64,000 bases of DNA from Lysinibacillus fusiformis. GTDB taxonomy: Bacteria > Bacillota > Bacilli > Bacillales_A > Planococcaceae. Below are positions 44,823 to 54,010 of this stretch, in pieces. A program made the position numbers and the translations under genes. Positions within the stretch are counted from its first letter, which is position 1, and each line of letters starts with the position of its first letter. The notes beneath the pieces were generated by a model, which was not told where the DNA came from, did not search any database, and saw nothing but the letters and a program-made list of their open reading frames with translations. The stretch covers positions 2,294,001 to 2,358,000 of the forward strand of contig NZ_CP041696.1 of the NCBI RefSeq assembly GCF_007362955.1. Direction: 5' to 3'.

Positions 44823-44861
44823 GCATAGATAAAGTAGCAGTTGCTTTTCTATGCTTTTTTC
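44823..44861 (+). terminator. Terminator after the RpiR gene
   Basis: GCATAGA and TCTATGC pair with an inner AAAG/CTTT extension, followed by TTTTTT. The stretch from here to the convergent GNAT gene at 45049 shows no further feature. Confidence 0.82.
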
Positions 44862-45048
44862 TATGTATAACCTATAAGCAGCGTAAAACTGCCTTAGAGT
44901 ATATGTGTAAATATGTGGATCAATAAGAGTAGTTGGGGCTTACCTTTAAGTGGAGATGGGAGCATTTACATAAGCGACGGCAATAAAGAAAGTAAGGCAA
45001 GACCCCGCCAGTGCTTAAACACCTTTGGAGGCTTGCGACAAAAAAGAA

Positions 45049-45852
45049 TTATAAAATTTTACTCATGATATATTCATCGATAAAAGTGTTGTTTAGTTTA
45101 ATAGCATTTTGGCGAGTGCCTTCGTTTTGAAAATTTAGTTTCTTAAAAAGATTGAGGGCCACGTCATTGTGCTCCATAACAGATAGTTCTAAGCGTGAAA
45201 TATCTCTTTGTGTGGACCAGTTTTCGACTGCTTTCATAAGAGATGAGCCGATGCCTTTTTGTTGATGCTCGTCTTTGACTGCAAGACGAATAGAAGCAAC
45301 ATGTTTGGTTTTAGAATGCTTACTACCATGAATAACAGCATAACCAGCAAATTGACCATTTAATACGCACAATAAAATAGTGCGGTTTTTTAGTTGTTTC
45401 CAATAGGCTAAATTTTTGCGAAGTTGCTGTACAGTTAAATCTAACTCATTGTGCCCATTATACATAAAATCGGTTTGCTGGAAAATTTCTTCCTGTAAAA
45501 GAATAAATGCTCTAGCGTCGGATGCCTCAATCGCTCTGATTATGTATGCAGAAGGATTTTCATTATTTTCTGAAATATTGCTTGATGAGGCTTTCACTTG
45601 ATTGCGAGAGAAAGTGACACTTGTACCGAGCTTGACATCAATGACATAATATCCTGCATTTGTCCATGATAAATAATGAGTGAGAGGAGGCTTTGTTTTT
45701 TTCCACCAGCTCCTATTCAAATAAGCAGCATTTGGTAAGGCTTGCCCCATAATGTTTTCTAGTGCGCTAAAGGATAAAGTAATATCTTGTTGCGAAGCTA
45801 CTTCAAAGTAGCTTGCTAAAGGAATATACTTTTTTTCCATCTTCTTCATCAT
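45049..45852 (-). CDS. Two-domain protein: N-terminal DUF7662-like domain plus GNAT acetyltransferase
   Basis: 267 residues. The N-terminal part (about 1-90) has the pattern YIPLASYFEVASQQDITLSF...IMGQALP...SWWKKT...HYLSWTNAGY, like a small domain often found alone or fused in Firmicutes and recently numbered DUF7662. Residues about 105-265 are a GNAT domain with the acetyl-CoA loop LAVKDEHQQKGIGSSLMKAVENW and ELSVMEHNDVALNLFKKLNF. The acetyl acceptor is unknown. ATG 45852 has GGGGATT upstream; ATG 45864 abuts its purine site. Confidence 0.82.
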   Translation of the reverse strand: MMKKMEKKYIPLASYFEVASQQDITLSFSALENIMGQALPNAAYLNRSWWKKTKPPLTHYLSWTNAGYYVIDVKLGTSVTFSRNQVKASSSNISENNENPSAYIIRAIEASDARAFILLQEEIFQQTDFMYNGHNELDLTVQQLRKNLAYWKQLKNRTILLCVLNGQFAGYAVIHGSKHSKTKHVASIRLAVKDEHQQKGIGSSLMKAVENWSTQRDISRLELSVMEHNDVALNLFKKLNFQNEGTRQNAIKLNNTFIDEYIMSKIL

Positions 45853-46198
45853 CGTAATCCCCATTTCCTGTATATCCTAATAACATATAGACTACATGAT
45901 AATAGCATAAAATTATGGTTTCTTGAATAATAAAACGCAACTATATATCTATTAGAGTGAAGGAATTTTAATATAAAACCTGTTATTCATAATAAATGTT
46001 AATTAAAGGATGGTAAAAAATAGCTATAAAATTAAAAAGAGAGAAATACTATTGTTTAGTAGCTCTTAATAAAGGGCCAAGATGAGCGAAAATTCCTGTT
46101 AAAAACCCAATTAAAGTTTTACTTTATATCATTATATTTTAAAAGGTATGATAGAATAAAAATAAAATTGTAATCGCCATTTAGGAGGAATATTTTCA
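45853..46198. other. AT-rich divergent gap before ppaC
   Basis: No convincing ORF, hairpin or repeat. The minus strand near 46045-46110 has 21 open codons (SKTLIGFLTGIFAHLGPLLRATKQ) without start or ribosome site; too short to call. The ppaC ribosome site AGGAGG lies at the right end. Confidence 0.4.
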
Positions 46199-47125
46199 AT
46201 GAGTAAAGTTTTAGTTTTTGGACATAAAAATCCAGATACAGACACAATTACATCTGCTATTGTCTACGCATATTTAAAACAACAAATCGGTGAGAATGCT
46301 GAAGCGGTGCGTCTTGGCGAATTAAACAACGAGACACAATTTGCGTTAGACAAATTCGAATTTGCTGCACCTCGTTTAATCACATCAGTAGTAGGAGAAG
46401 CGGAAAAGGTAATTCTTGTAGACCACAACGAGTTCCAACAATCGGCAGATGGTATTGAAGAAGTACAAATTACAGAGGTGATTGATCACCATCGTATCGC
46501 AAACTTTCAAACAGCAGATCCACTATACTATCGTGCAGAGCCAGTTGGTTGTACAGCAACAATTTTAAATAAAATTTTCAAAGAAAACGGTGTAGAGGTA
46601 CCAGCAAACATTGCGGGCTTAATGCTTTCAGCAATCGTTTCGGATACATTATTATTCAAATCACCGACTTGCACAGAGCATGACGTAAAAGCTGGTGAAG
46701 AGCTAGCGAAAATTGCAGGTGTTGATATAGCAGAATATGGTTTAGCAATGCTTAAAGCTGGCGCAGACCTTTCAGATAAATCATTAGAAGATCTTTTATC
46801 GCTAGACGCAAAAGAGTTCCAATTTGGTGAATATAAATCAGTAGTTGCTCAAGTAAACGCTGTCGATATTAATGACGTACTTGGGCGTCAAGAGGAATTA
46901 GAGATCTTGTTAAACAAAAATGTTGCTGAGAATGGTTTAGACTTATTCTTTTTTGTAGTGACGGATATTTTAAACAATGATTCAATAGCGGTAGCAATCG
47001 GGCAAGTGGCAGAAGCTACAGCAAAAGGTTTTGGCGCAGAGCTTGTGAATAATCGTGTTGTATTGCCAGGTGTTGTATCTCGTAAAAAACAAATCGTGCC
47101 AGTATTAACTGACGCATTGAAGTAA
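46199..47125 (+). CDS. ppaC: Manganese-dependent inorganic pyrophosphatase (family II)
   Basis: 308-residue DHH-family enzyme. The N-terminal domain binds manganese through GHKNPDTDT (His9, Asp13, Asp15), VDHNEFQQS and the DHH motif [11 protein letters not shown]; the DHHA2 domain ends with [10 protein letters not shown]. It hydrolyses pyrophosphate in the cytosol to drive biosynthesis. Strong AGGAGG before the ATG. Monocistronic with a terminator. Confidence 0.97.
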   Translation: MSKVLVFGHKNPDTDTITSAIVYAYLKQQIGENAEAVRLGELNNETQFALDKFEFAAPRLITSVVGEAEKVILVDHNEFQQSADGIEEVQITEVIDHHRIANFQTADPLYYRAEPVGCTATILNKIFKENGVEVPANIAGLMLSAIVSDTLLFKSPTCTEHDVKAGEELAKIAGVDIAEYGLAMLKAGADLSDKSLEDLLSLDAKEFQFGEYKSVVAQVNAVDINDVLGRQEELEILLNKNVAENGLDLFFFVVTDILNNDSIAVAIGQVAEATAKGFGAELVNNRVVLPGVVSRKKQIVPVLTDALK

Positions 47126-47126
47126 T

Positions 47127-47167
47127 AAAAAAAGGGTGTCTCAAATGACTTTTGAGACACCCTTTTT
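47127..47167. terminator. Bidirectional terminator between ppaC and the Rieske oxidoreductase gene
   Basis: AAAGGGTGTCTCAAA pairs perfectly with TTTGAGACACCCTTT, with A and T tracts at the ends. Confidence 0.92.
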
Positions 47168-47168
47168 G

Positions 47169-48548
47169 CTATTCTAGCTTCAATGGAAAGACGGCAGGAC
47201 CTTCAAGAACTTCCCCTTGGGCATTAAAGCGGGAGCCGTGACATGGACAATCCCATGTTTCATCCGCTTCATTCCATTTTGTTTTGCAGCCTAAATGTGT
47301 ACAGGTTGGTGTATTAGCATGCTTGACATACCCTGTTACAAATTCCTTTGCTACGAAGCCTCCAACCTTTAGCATTTGCATAAACCGAGCACCAAATTTT
47401 GTACGCGTAGGTGCATAAAGTGCAGTAGCCTCATCGTTAGCATGTGTTCCTGTTATAAGGGATGATAGTAAATCGCCCGCCACGAAAGAATTAGAAATCC
47501 CCCATTTTCTATAACCGGTCGCTATGAAGACATTTGGTAGGGATTGCGTAATCTTGCCGACATAGGGTACCATATCAGGTGTTTCAATATCCTGTGCGGA
47601 CCATCTATAAAGTGGTTCCTGTTCGAAATGCTCTTTCATTTCATTTTGTATAGCGTCATAAAAAGGTTCGGTATTGGTTGTTTGCCCAGCGGTATGATTA
47701 GCACCTCCAAGTAGTAGATAGTGTTCATCGTTAATAGTTACCGTTCGAATAGAACGTGATGGAAAATCGACCGACAAATATTGCCCTTGGAAAGTATCTG
47801 AAATTTTGCTAGCGACCATGTAAGAGCGACTATTGGAGAGCTTAAATAATTGTAGCCCTTTGAAGGCCTCAATTGGATAGTGCGTACCTAAAATAAGCTT
47901 TTTATAGTGAACCGACATATTATTTTCGGTATGTAAGTCATTTTGTGGTAGGCGTAATTGTTGGACACGCGTGTTGGCATACAATCTTGCACCCATCGAT
48001 AATGCCTTTTTCACTAAAAAGTTACAAACGGTCACAGGATTTATTTGTGCCTGCTGCGACATGCTAAGTGCTTTTGTAATAGAGAAGGGCAGCTCCGTTT
48101 CTGAGGTAATTTTTCCCTTGATATTTAATACTTTATAGGCATTCCACTCATCTAATAATTGTTTATAGCCTTCTTTCGTTTGACAATACAGCAATGAATC
48201 TACTTGTTGAATGGATTCTTTAGGTAGTAACTGTAATGCTTTTTCAACAGCGAGTTGATTCAGTTGATAATAAAGCCGCGCATCTTCTACTGAAAGCTTT
48301 TCCATAATATTGGCATATACTATGCCATGCTGTGCTGTTAATTTGCCTGTTGAATGACCGGTCGTACCGTGACTGATATGGGAATTTGCTTCGAGCAGTA
48401 CTACATCCACGCCTGCCTTTGCTAAAACATAGGCAGTATATAGTCCTGTCAAACCTCCACCGATAATACAAACATCACACGTTGTAGAATCAGTAAGTGA
48501 TGGTAAGGAAATAGACTCGCTCGTTGCAAGCCAAAGAGATTGTGTCAT
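47169..48548 (-). CDS. FAD-dependent oxidoreductase with C-terminal Rieske domain
   Basis: 459-residue two-domain enzyme. The DadA-type FAD fold starts DVCIIGGGLTGLYTAYVLAKAG with ATGYRKWGISNSFVAG near its end. The C-terminal 60 residues are a Rieske [2Fe-2S] domain with C416-x-H418-LG-C421 and C434-P-C-H437 ligands. It resembles B. subtilis YhfW. The electron donor and substrate are unknown; an amine or amino acid oxidation coupled to the cluster is plausible. ATG 48548 with a GTGAGGG site. Confidence 0.9.
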   Translation of the reverse strand: MTQSLWLATSESISLPSLTDSTTCDVCIIGGGLTGLYTAYVLAKAGVDVVLLEANSHISHGTTGHSTGKLTAQHGIVYANIMEKLSVEDARLYYQLNQLAVEKALQLLPKESIQQVDSLLYCQTKEGYKQLLDEWNAYKVLNIKGKITSETELPFSITKALSMSQQAQINPVTVCNFLVKKALSMGARLYANTRVQQLRLPQNDLHTENNMSVHYKKLILGTHYPIEAFKGLQLFKLSNSRSYMVASKISDTFQGQYLSVDFPSRSIRTVTINDEHYLLLGGANHTAGQTTNTEPFYDAIQNEMKEHFEQEPLYRWSAQDIETPDMVPYVGKITQSLPNVFIATGYRKWGISNSFVAGDLLSSLITGTHANDEATALYAPTRTKFGARFMQMLKVGGFVAKEFVTGYVKHANTPTCTHLGCKTKWNEADETWDCPCHGSRFNAQGEVLEGPAVFPLKLE

Positions 48549-48674
48549 ACATAACCCTCACATTGTTTTTATGCTCAGTATGGAGATTGATTTGAAAATT
48601 TATGCAATGAAGCAGAAAAATTGCTTAGAAGTGTACAGTGTCTATACAATATAGCAAAGGGAGTGTGTACATTT

Positions 48675-49382
48675 ATGAAAATTGAAATTTGGTCCGATTA
48701 TGTTTGTCCATTTTGTTATATTGGTAAAAAACAATTAGAAAAGGCACTTCAGGATACAGGATTTGCGGGACAGGTGGAGTTGGTTTATAAAAGTTATCAA
48801 CTTGATCCAACAACGCCTGTGGATGCGAATGTCTCTACTTATGAATACTTAGCCAAAAAATATGGTATGACATTAGAAAAAGCGATAGAAATGACGCAAA
48901 GTGTAGCAGCTCGTGCTAAAGAAGTAGGGCTGGACTATAATTTTGACAACCTAATGGAAGAAAATACGTTTAAGGCACATCGACTTGTGAAATGGGCTGA
49001 ACAACAAGGGAAAGCTTCAGGACTTGTTGAGGCCTTGTTACACGGTTACTTTATTGAGGCGAAACGTATTGGCCATGATGACGTATTGATTGACATTGCT
49101 GAACAATTAGGTCTAAAACGTGAGGAAGTGGAGAACGTTCTTTCTAGTGATGTATTTTCAAGTGAGGTTGAGGATGATATTCAAGAAGGTCTTCAACTGG
49201 GTGTAAGAGGAGTTCCATTTTTCGTTGTAAATCGTAAGTACGGCATTTCTGGTGCACAACCGCAGGAAGTTTTTGAAGATACTTTACGTAAAGTAGCGGA
49301 AGAAGAAGGCTTACAACCAGGATTGCAGATGGAAGGTTCTACAAATGCTGGCGTATGTACTGACGAAAGCTGCGAATTTTGA
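48675..49382 (+). CDS. DsbA family thiol oxidoreductase (FrnE/YwbO type)
   Basis: 235-residue cytoplasmic DsbA-fold protein; the active site C11-P-F-C14 is in WSDYVCPFCYIGKK, and the cis-Pro loop is GVRGVPFFVVN. No signal peptide, so it is the cytosolic FrnE/2-hydroxychromene isomerase-like branch linked to disulfide or oxidative-stress handling. Its C-terminus carries two more Cys (CTDESCEF). ATG 48675 follows AAAGGGAG; the frame upstream lacks a site. Confidence 0.9.
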   Translation: MKIEIWSDYVCPFCYIGKKQLEKALQDTGFAGQVELVYKSYQLDPTTPVDANVSTYEYLAKKYGMTLEKAIEMTQSVAARAKEVGLDYNFDNLMEENTFKAHRLVKWAEQQGKASGLVEALLHGYFIEAKRIGHDDVLIDIAEQLGLKREEVENVLSSDVFSSEVEDDIQEGLQLGVRGVPFFVVNRKYGISGAQPQEVFEDTLRKVAEEEGLQPGLQMEGSTNAGVCTDESCEF

Positions 49383-49419
49383 TTTTACTCAATAAGCGTA
49401 GGATGTAAACCTATACTGA

Positions 49420-49466
49420 TGCAAAAATACTCAGACTCAAGTAACAGGAGCCTGAGTATTTTTGCA
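49420..49466 (+). terminator. Terminator after the DsbA-family gene
   Basis: TGCAAAAATACTCAG pairs perfectly with CTGAGTATTTTTGCA across a 17-base loop. Confidence 0.85.
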
Positions 49467-49533
49467 TGTGGTTCACAGTTTAAGAAAGCATCACTAATTT
49501 TGCATTTCAGTCAAAAGTATGAGACTACTAGCG

Positions 49534-49586
49534 TTGACTTTTGTGAAAAAATTTTTTAGAATACTAATATATCTTGAATTCGAGAT
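49534..49586 (+). promoter_or_regulatory. azoR promoter with MhqR-type operator
   Basis: TTGACT (49534-49539), 17 bases and TAGAAT (49557-49562) form a strong sigma-A promoter. The palindrome ATCTTGAATTCGAGAT follows at 49571-49586 and would cover the start point. It is the exact reverse complement of the operator before mhqD (10591-10606). Confidence 0.85.
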
Positions 49587-49620
49587 AATAATTTAGGAAA
49601 ACTAAGGGAGAATTTATATA

Positions 49621-50247
49621 ATGAACGTATTAGTAGTAAAAGCAAATAACCGCCCAGACGGTATTTCAACAAAAATGTATGACACTTTCATGGAAAACGT
49701 ACAAGGCGTAGACGTAACGACTTTCGACGTATTCGCAGAAGATATGCCATATTTTGGTCAAGATCTATTCAACGCTTTCGGTAAAGTACAAAACGGCGAA
49801 GAATTAACTGACATTGAAGTACGCATTTTAGCTGCAAAACAAAAAGCAATGGACGCATTAACTGCAGCTGATGTTGTAGTACTTGCTTTCCCGCTTTGGA
49901 ACTTAACAATCCCAGCTACTTTACAAACTTTCATTGATTATGTATACCAAGCTGGTTTCACTTTCAAATATGGCGAAAATGGTCAATTAGTTAGCTTAAT
50001 GACTGACAAAAAAGCTGTCATTCTTAATGCTCGCGGTGGCTACTATTCAGCTTTGGAAGCACAACCGATGGAAATGGCTGTTAACTATATTAAAAATGTA
50101 GTAGGTGGCGTATTCGGTATGGAAATTATTGAAGAAGTAATTATTGAAGGACATAATGCATCACAAGACAAAGCAGAAGAAATCATTGCAAATGGCTTAG
50201 AAGCAGTGAAAAAAGTTGCACAATCTCTTCAAACTGTAAACGCATAA
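49621..50247 (+). CDS. azoR: FMN-dependent NADH-azoreductase
   Basis: 208-residue flavodoxin-like quinone/azo reductase. It starts MNVLVVKANNRPDGISTKMYDTF; the FMN phosphate region and the loop AFPLWNLTIPATLQTFIDYVYQAGFTF plus LNARGGYY are characteristic. It reduces quinones by two electrons, avoiding radicals. An MhqR-type operator in the promoter matches azoR control in B. subtilis. ATG 49621 with AAGGGAG upstream. Codon use suggests high expression. Confidence 0.94.
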   Translation: MNVLVVKANNRPDGISTKMYDTFMENVQGVDVTTFDVFAEDMPYFGQDLFNAFGKVQNGEELTDIEVRILAAKQKAMDALTAADVVVLAFPLWNLTIPATLQTFIDYVYQAGFTFKYGENGQLVSLMTDKKAVILNARGGYYSALEAQPMEMAVNYIKNVVGGVFGMEIIEEVIIEGHNASQDKAEEIIANGLEAVKKVAQSLQTVNA

Positions 50248-50554
50248 TCATTTATTTTTTTATTAAAAGTTCTCTCGATTTTGAGGGGACTTTTTTTATT
50301 AGTTAAGTAGAGGTCTGGTAGTGGTATGAAGGTCTGATGTATGGATGCTATGCACTTGATAGAGTTTTACATAAAATAACATCATATAACTGTTAATCGT
50401 TCATAGATGATAATTATATATTATATATTAGTAAAGTGTTGAGCTATTAGTTTAAAAGTACATACAATTAGGTCTAAATATTCAGTTAAATGACGCGTTT
50501 GTATAATATAATAGAAAATGCAGGAAAATATTAGATTTATAAGGGGGTCGTTAC
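50248..50554 (+). terminator. azoR terminator and AT-rich gap
   Basis: AAAAGTTCTCTC and GAGGGGACTTTTTTT (50265-50298) form the azoR terminator. The rest of the gap is AT-rich; TATAAT near 50500 may belong to the nucleotidase promoter. No ORF is seen. Confidence 0.75.
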
Positions 50555-52918
50555 ATGAATAAGAAATTTATTACTAATTTTTTAGCAATGTTATTAATTC
50601 TTTTCACAGTCTTCCCTGTGGGACTATCTGCAAATGCTGCATCGAATGATGTGACACGTGGAGACTATGTGAAAGAATTAGTAAAAAGCTTGAATGTTGA
50701 ACTTGGTGATGGTGCTACACTTGCTTTTACTGATGTGCCTAAGGATTTAGCGCCTTATGTTGAAAAAGCATTAGAACTGAAGCTTATCAAAGGGAAATCA
50801 ACAACATTTTTTGCTCCAAACGATAAATTAACGCGTCAACAAGCATTTGTTATATCTGCACGTGGATTAGTCACTGAAAATGCCCCGTTGACAGCGTTAA
50901 ATAAATTCAAGGATGCAGATAAAATTGCTGAGACACATAAGCAAGATCTAGCAAATGCCTTGGCGGCAAATATATTACAAGGTTTCGAAGACAATACAAT
51001 TCGCCCACGTGACTATGTGACAACAGATCAAATGGAAAGTATTGTAGAACGCTTTGTAGCAGAATACAAAGTACCTGTAAAAGGAACGACAGTTGACCTT
51101 CAAATTTTAGGTACCACTGATATTCATACAAACTTAGCCAACTATAACTATTTTTTAGATGCTGAATCTGCTGATGTTGGTTTAGCAAACACGGCAGCTT
51201 TAATAGAGCAGGCGCGAGCAAAAAATCCAAATACATTATTATTTGATAATGGTGATTTAATTCAAGGAACACCACTTGGTTCATATAAAGCGTTAGAAAA
51301 CGTCTTAAAACCAGGTGAGGTTCACCCAGCGATTGCAGCGCTCAATGCACTGAATTATGATGGTGGAACTTTAGGAAATCATGAATTCAATTATGGTTTA
51401 GATTTCTTAAGCGAAGTATTAAATGATGCGAAATATCCCGTCGTTAATGCAAATGCATACGACGCAAAAACAAAAGAGCATATGTACACACCTTATATCA
51501 TTATGGATAAAGAAGTGTTAGATAGCGCAGGTAAAAAACATACAATTAAAGTAGGTGTAACAGGGATCGTACCTACGAAAATTGTTGAGTGGGATGCCAT
51601 TCATCTTGCAGGTAAGGTAGAGATGCAAGAACCTGTGGAAGCTATAAAAGAAGTAGTACCAGAAATGCAAAAAGCAGGAGCAGATGTGATTATTGTGCTT
51701 TCACACTCAGGTATTGGTGAAGATTCATATGTAGCAGGAGCTGAAAATGTCGGGTACCAAATTGCTGCTATTGAAGGCATCGATGCTTTAATAACAGGTC
51801 ACTCTCATCTAACATTCCCTGGTGATTATAAAGATCTTAAAAATGTTGATCAAGAAAAAGGAACGATTAACGGTGTTCCTACAGTAATGGCAGGAAGCTA
51901 TGGTAGCCATCTTGGCGTTATTGACCTAAAATTGGAGCAACAAGGCGCTGAATGGGTGGTAGTAGATGGACAGGGAGCACTTCGTTCCATCAAACAAGAA
52001 GGGTTACAACCATCTCAAACCGTGTTAAAGGCTATTAAAGAAGCGCACGAAGGTACATTAACGTACATTCGCCAAGCCGTTGGTGAGACAACTGCACCAA
52101 TTCACAGCTATTTCTCTATGGTTCAAGATGATCCTTCCATTCAAATCGTAACACAAGCACAAAAATGGTATATTGAAAAAGAATTAAAGGGTACGGCAGA
52201 TGAAAATACACCAATCCTTTCTGCGGGTGCACCTTTCAAAGCAGGTTCACGAAATAATCCAGCCGACTACACAAACATTCCTGTAGGTCCACTTGCTATT
52301 AAAAACATGGCAGACATTTACCATTACGACAATACCGTTGCAACTATTAAAGTGACGGGTGCACAAGCGATTGAATGGTTAGAAATGGCTGCAGGTATTT
52401 TCTCAACAATTGATCCAAATAAAACAGAAGAGCAAAATATTATTGACGCAGAAGCACGTTCTTACAATTTTGACGTATTAGACGGTTTAACATATCAAAT
52501 TGATGTGACATCGCCTGCAAAATACGATCGCCGCGGTCAGTTAGTGAATGAAAAAGCGAATCGTATTAAGGATGTACAATACAACGGTAAACCGATCGAT
52601 GTAAACCAAGAGTTCATCATCATTACAAACAACTATCGTGTAGGTGGTTCTTACGGAGCGACATTTAAAAATACGGACGGCTCCAATGTAACAAACTATG
52701 CATATGAAAATCGTCAAGCAGTGATTGACTACATCATAGCAAATAAAACAATTAATCCTGCAGCGGATAACAACTGGTCATTCGTACCATTCCCAGCAAG
52801 TACAAAGGTTATTTACCTTTCTGCAAAGGATGCGCAAAAAGTCATTCCAGCTGGTAGTAAGATAGAGTATCTCGGTGATACAGAAGATGTTGGATTTGGA
52901 AAATATTTAATTAAATAA
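50555..52918 (+). CDS. S-layer-anchored 5'-nucleotidase / 2',3'-cyclic nucleotide phosphodiesterase
   Basis: 787-residue exported enzyme. A signal peptide (about 1-28, ending ANA) is followed by S-layer homology repeats (about 32-170; VTRGDYVKELVKSL, NDKLTRQQAFVISARGL, GFEDNTIRPRDYVTTDQ), which should bind it to the cell wall. The metallophosphatase domain carries D189-x-H191, FDNGDLIQG (D231), GNHEFNYG (N275-H276) and GHSHLTF. The 5'-nucleotidase C-terminal domain follows (about 500-740). It releases phosphate and nucleosides from extracellular nucleotides. ATG with AAGGGGG upstream; terminator downstream. Confidence 0.92.
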   Translation: MNKKFITNFLAMLLILFTVFPVGLSANAASNDVTRGDYVKELVKSLNVELGDGATLAFTDVPKDLAPYVEKALELKLIKGKSTTFFAPNDKLTRQQAFVISARGLVTENAPLTALNKFKDADKIAETHKQDLANALAANILQGFEDNTIRPRDYVTTDQMESIVERFVAEYKVPVKGTTVDLQILGTTDIHTNLANYNYFLDAESADVGLANTAALIEQARAKNPNTLLFDNGDLIQGTPLGSYKALENVLKPGEVHPAIAALNALNYDGGTLGNHEFNYGLDFLSEVLNDAKYPVVNANAYDAKTKEHMYTPYIIMDKEVLDSAGKKHTIKVGVTGIVPTKIVEWDAIHLAGKVEMQEPVEAIKEVVPEMQKAGADVIIVLSHSGIGEDSYVAGAENVGYQIAAIEGIDALITGHSHLTFPGDYKDLKNVDQEKGTINGVPTVMAGSYGSHLGVIDLKLEQQGAEWVVVDGQGALRSIKQEGLQPSQTVLKAIKEAHEGTLTYIRQAVGETTAPIHSYFSMVQDDPSIQIVTQAQKWYIEKELKGTADENTPILSAGAPFKAGSRNNPADYTNIPVGPLAIKNMADIYHYDNTVATIKVTGAQAIEWLEMAAGIFSTIDPNKTEEQNIIDAEARSYNFDVLDGLTYQIDVTSPAKYDRRGQLVNEKANRIKDVQYNGKPIDVNQEFIIITNNYRVGGSYGATFKNTDGSNVTNYAYENRQAVIDYIIANKTINPAADNNWSFVPFPASTKVIYLSAKDAQKVIPAGSKIEYLGDTEDVGFGKYLIK

Positions 52919-52924
52919 ATATGT

Positions 52925-52962
52925 AAAAGGAGAGCGCGGTATCAATCGCTGCTCTCCTTTTT
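52925..52962. terminator. Terminator between the nucleotidase and DUF2500 genes
   Basis: AAAAGGAGAGC and GCTCTCCTTTTT pair with an inner GCG/CGC extension. It can serve both convergent genes. Confidence 0.88.
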
Positions 52963-53310
52963 GTGTCGCTCAAATGTTTGAAAACGCGTTCTTTGAAATG
53001 TTAGTAAACCAAAGTCGCCATCCGCCAACTGTCCATATTCGCGTCCATTTAACTTTAATTCTATACGGTCACCACTTGGTTCTTCAAACGTTACATAGTA
53101 AGATGTATGGGCACCGGAGTTGCCGCTACCGCCTCTTGTATTGGTGCGTTTAGTTACGATTTTAGCTGGAACGGTTAAAACCGGTGCTGCATTATTCTTA
53201 GACCATTGTATGAGACCATTAATAATGACAAATGCAAATGTACCAAAGACAATGATAAAAATCACCGAGATAAAAATAGTTGCAAAATTAAAGCCATCCA
53301 CCCAAAACAT
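52942..53310 (-). CDS. DUF2500 family membrane protein
   Basis: 122 residues: one N-terminal transmembrane helix (about 8-32; ATIFISVIFIIVFGTFAFVIINGL), then a small beta-rich DUF2500 domain with VPAKIVTKRTNTRGGSG, TSYYVTFEEPSGDRIELKLNGREYGQLADGDFG and LTFQRTRFQTF. The function of the family is unknown. The ATG at 53310 follows GGGGGAA. It may be read with the YceI-family gene 33 bases upstream on the same strand. Confidence 0.88.
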   Translation of the reverse strand: MFWVDGFNFATIFISVIFIIVFGTFAFVIINGLIQWSKNNAAPVLTVPAKIVTKRTNTRGGSGNSGAHTSYYVTFEEPSGDRIELKLNGREYGQLADGDFGLLTFQRTRFQTFERHKKESSD

Positions 53311-53343
53311 TAATATTCCCCCATTCTAAGATGCCACAATCTA

Positions 53344-53871
53344 TTAAACTGGATTTACTTCAAGGTCTACTACTATATCAATTTCATCACTGATTAATAC
53401 ACCACCTGTTTCGAGGAGTGCATTATACACTAAGTTAAAATCTCTACGGTCAATTTTTGACTTTGCTTGAAATCCATAAACTTCTTGTGCCCACGGGTTC
53501 ATGCCACTTCCAGTATAGATTGTTGTAAATATGACGGGTTTTGTAATGTTTTTAATTGTTAAATCTCCATGAATAGCAAATTGTTTATCTTCTAGCTTTT
53601 CGATAGATGTAGATTCAAAGTATATTTTTGGATAAACATCAGCATCAAAGAAATCAGGTGATACAAGATGAACATCACGATCAAAATTTTTGGTTGAAAC
53701 ACTGGCAACAATTATCGAGAACGAGACCTTGGCATCTTGTACTTGTTCAATATCTAATACGGTAAGTTCGGCATTATAAGATTCAAATGTTCCATGAATT
53801 TGTGATATCATCATATGTCTTACGGAAAAACCGATTGTTGAGTGACTATAATCAATCGTATATTTTTTCAT
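53344..53871 (-). CDS. YceI family protein
   Basis: 175-residue lipocalin-like YceI domain. Signature parts are YTIDYSHSTIGFSVRHMMISQIHGTF, HLVSPDFFDADVYPKIYFES, FAIHGDLTIKNITKPVIF and IDRRDFNLVYNALLETGGVLISDEIDIVVDLE. No signal peptide, so it is cytoplasmic, unlike the secreted E. coli YceI. Relatives bind polyisoprenoid lipids. AAGGAGG precedes the ATG. Confidence 0.93.
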   Translation of the reverse strand: MKKYTIDYSHSTIGFSVRHMMISQIHGTFESYNAELTVLDIEQVQDAKVSFSIIVASVSTKNFDRDVHLVSPDFFDADVYPKIYFESTSIEKLEDKQFAIHGDLTIKNITKPVIFTTIYTGSGMNPWAQEVYGFQAKSKIDRRDFNLVYNALLETGGVLISDEIDIVVDLEVNPV

Positions 53872-54010
53872 TGGAAGGCCCTCCTTATAGCAGTATCTTA
53901 CACGAATGATAAATTAAATAATTTGTGAGTTCAATGAGTTTTTAGGAAAAAAGAGAAAATATGATACGGAATATAGTGGGCTTTGTGAATATTTGTAATC
54001 ATTATAAATA

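Noticed and set aside
46040..46110. Short minus-strand peptide frame before ppaC
   Set aside because: Only 21 codons, preceded by a stop and with no start codon or ribosome site.
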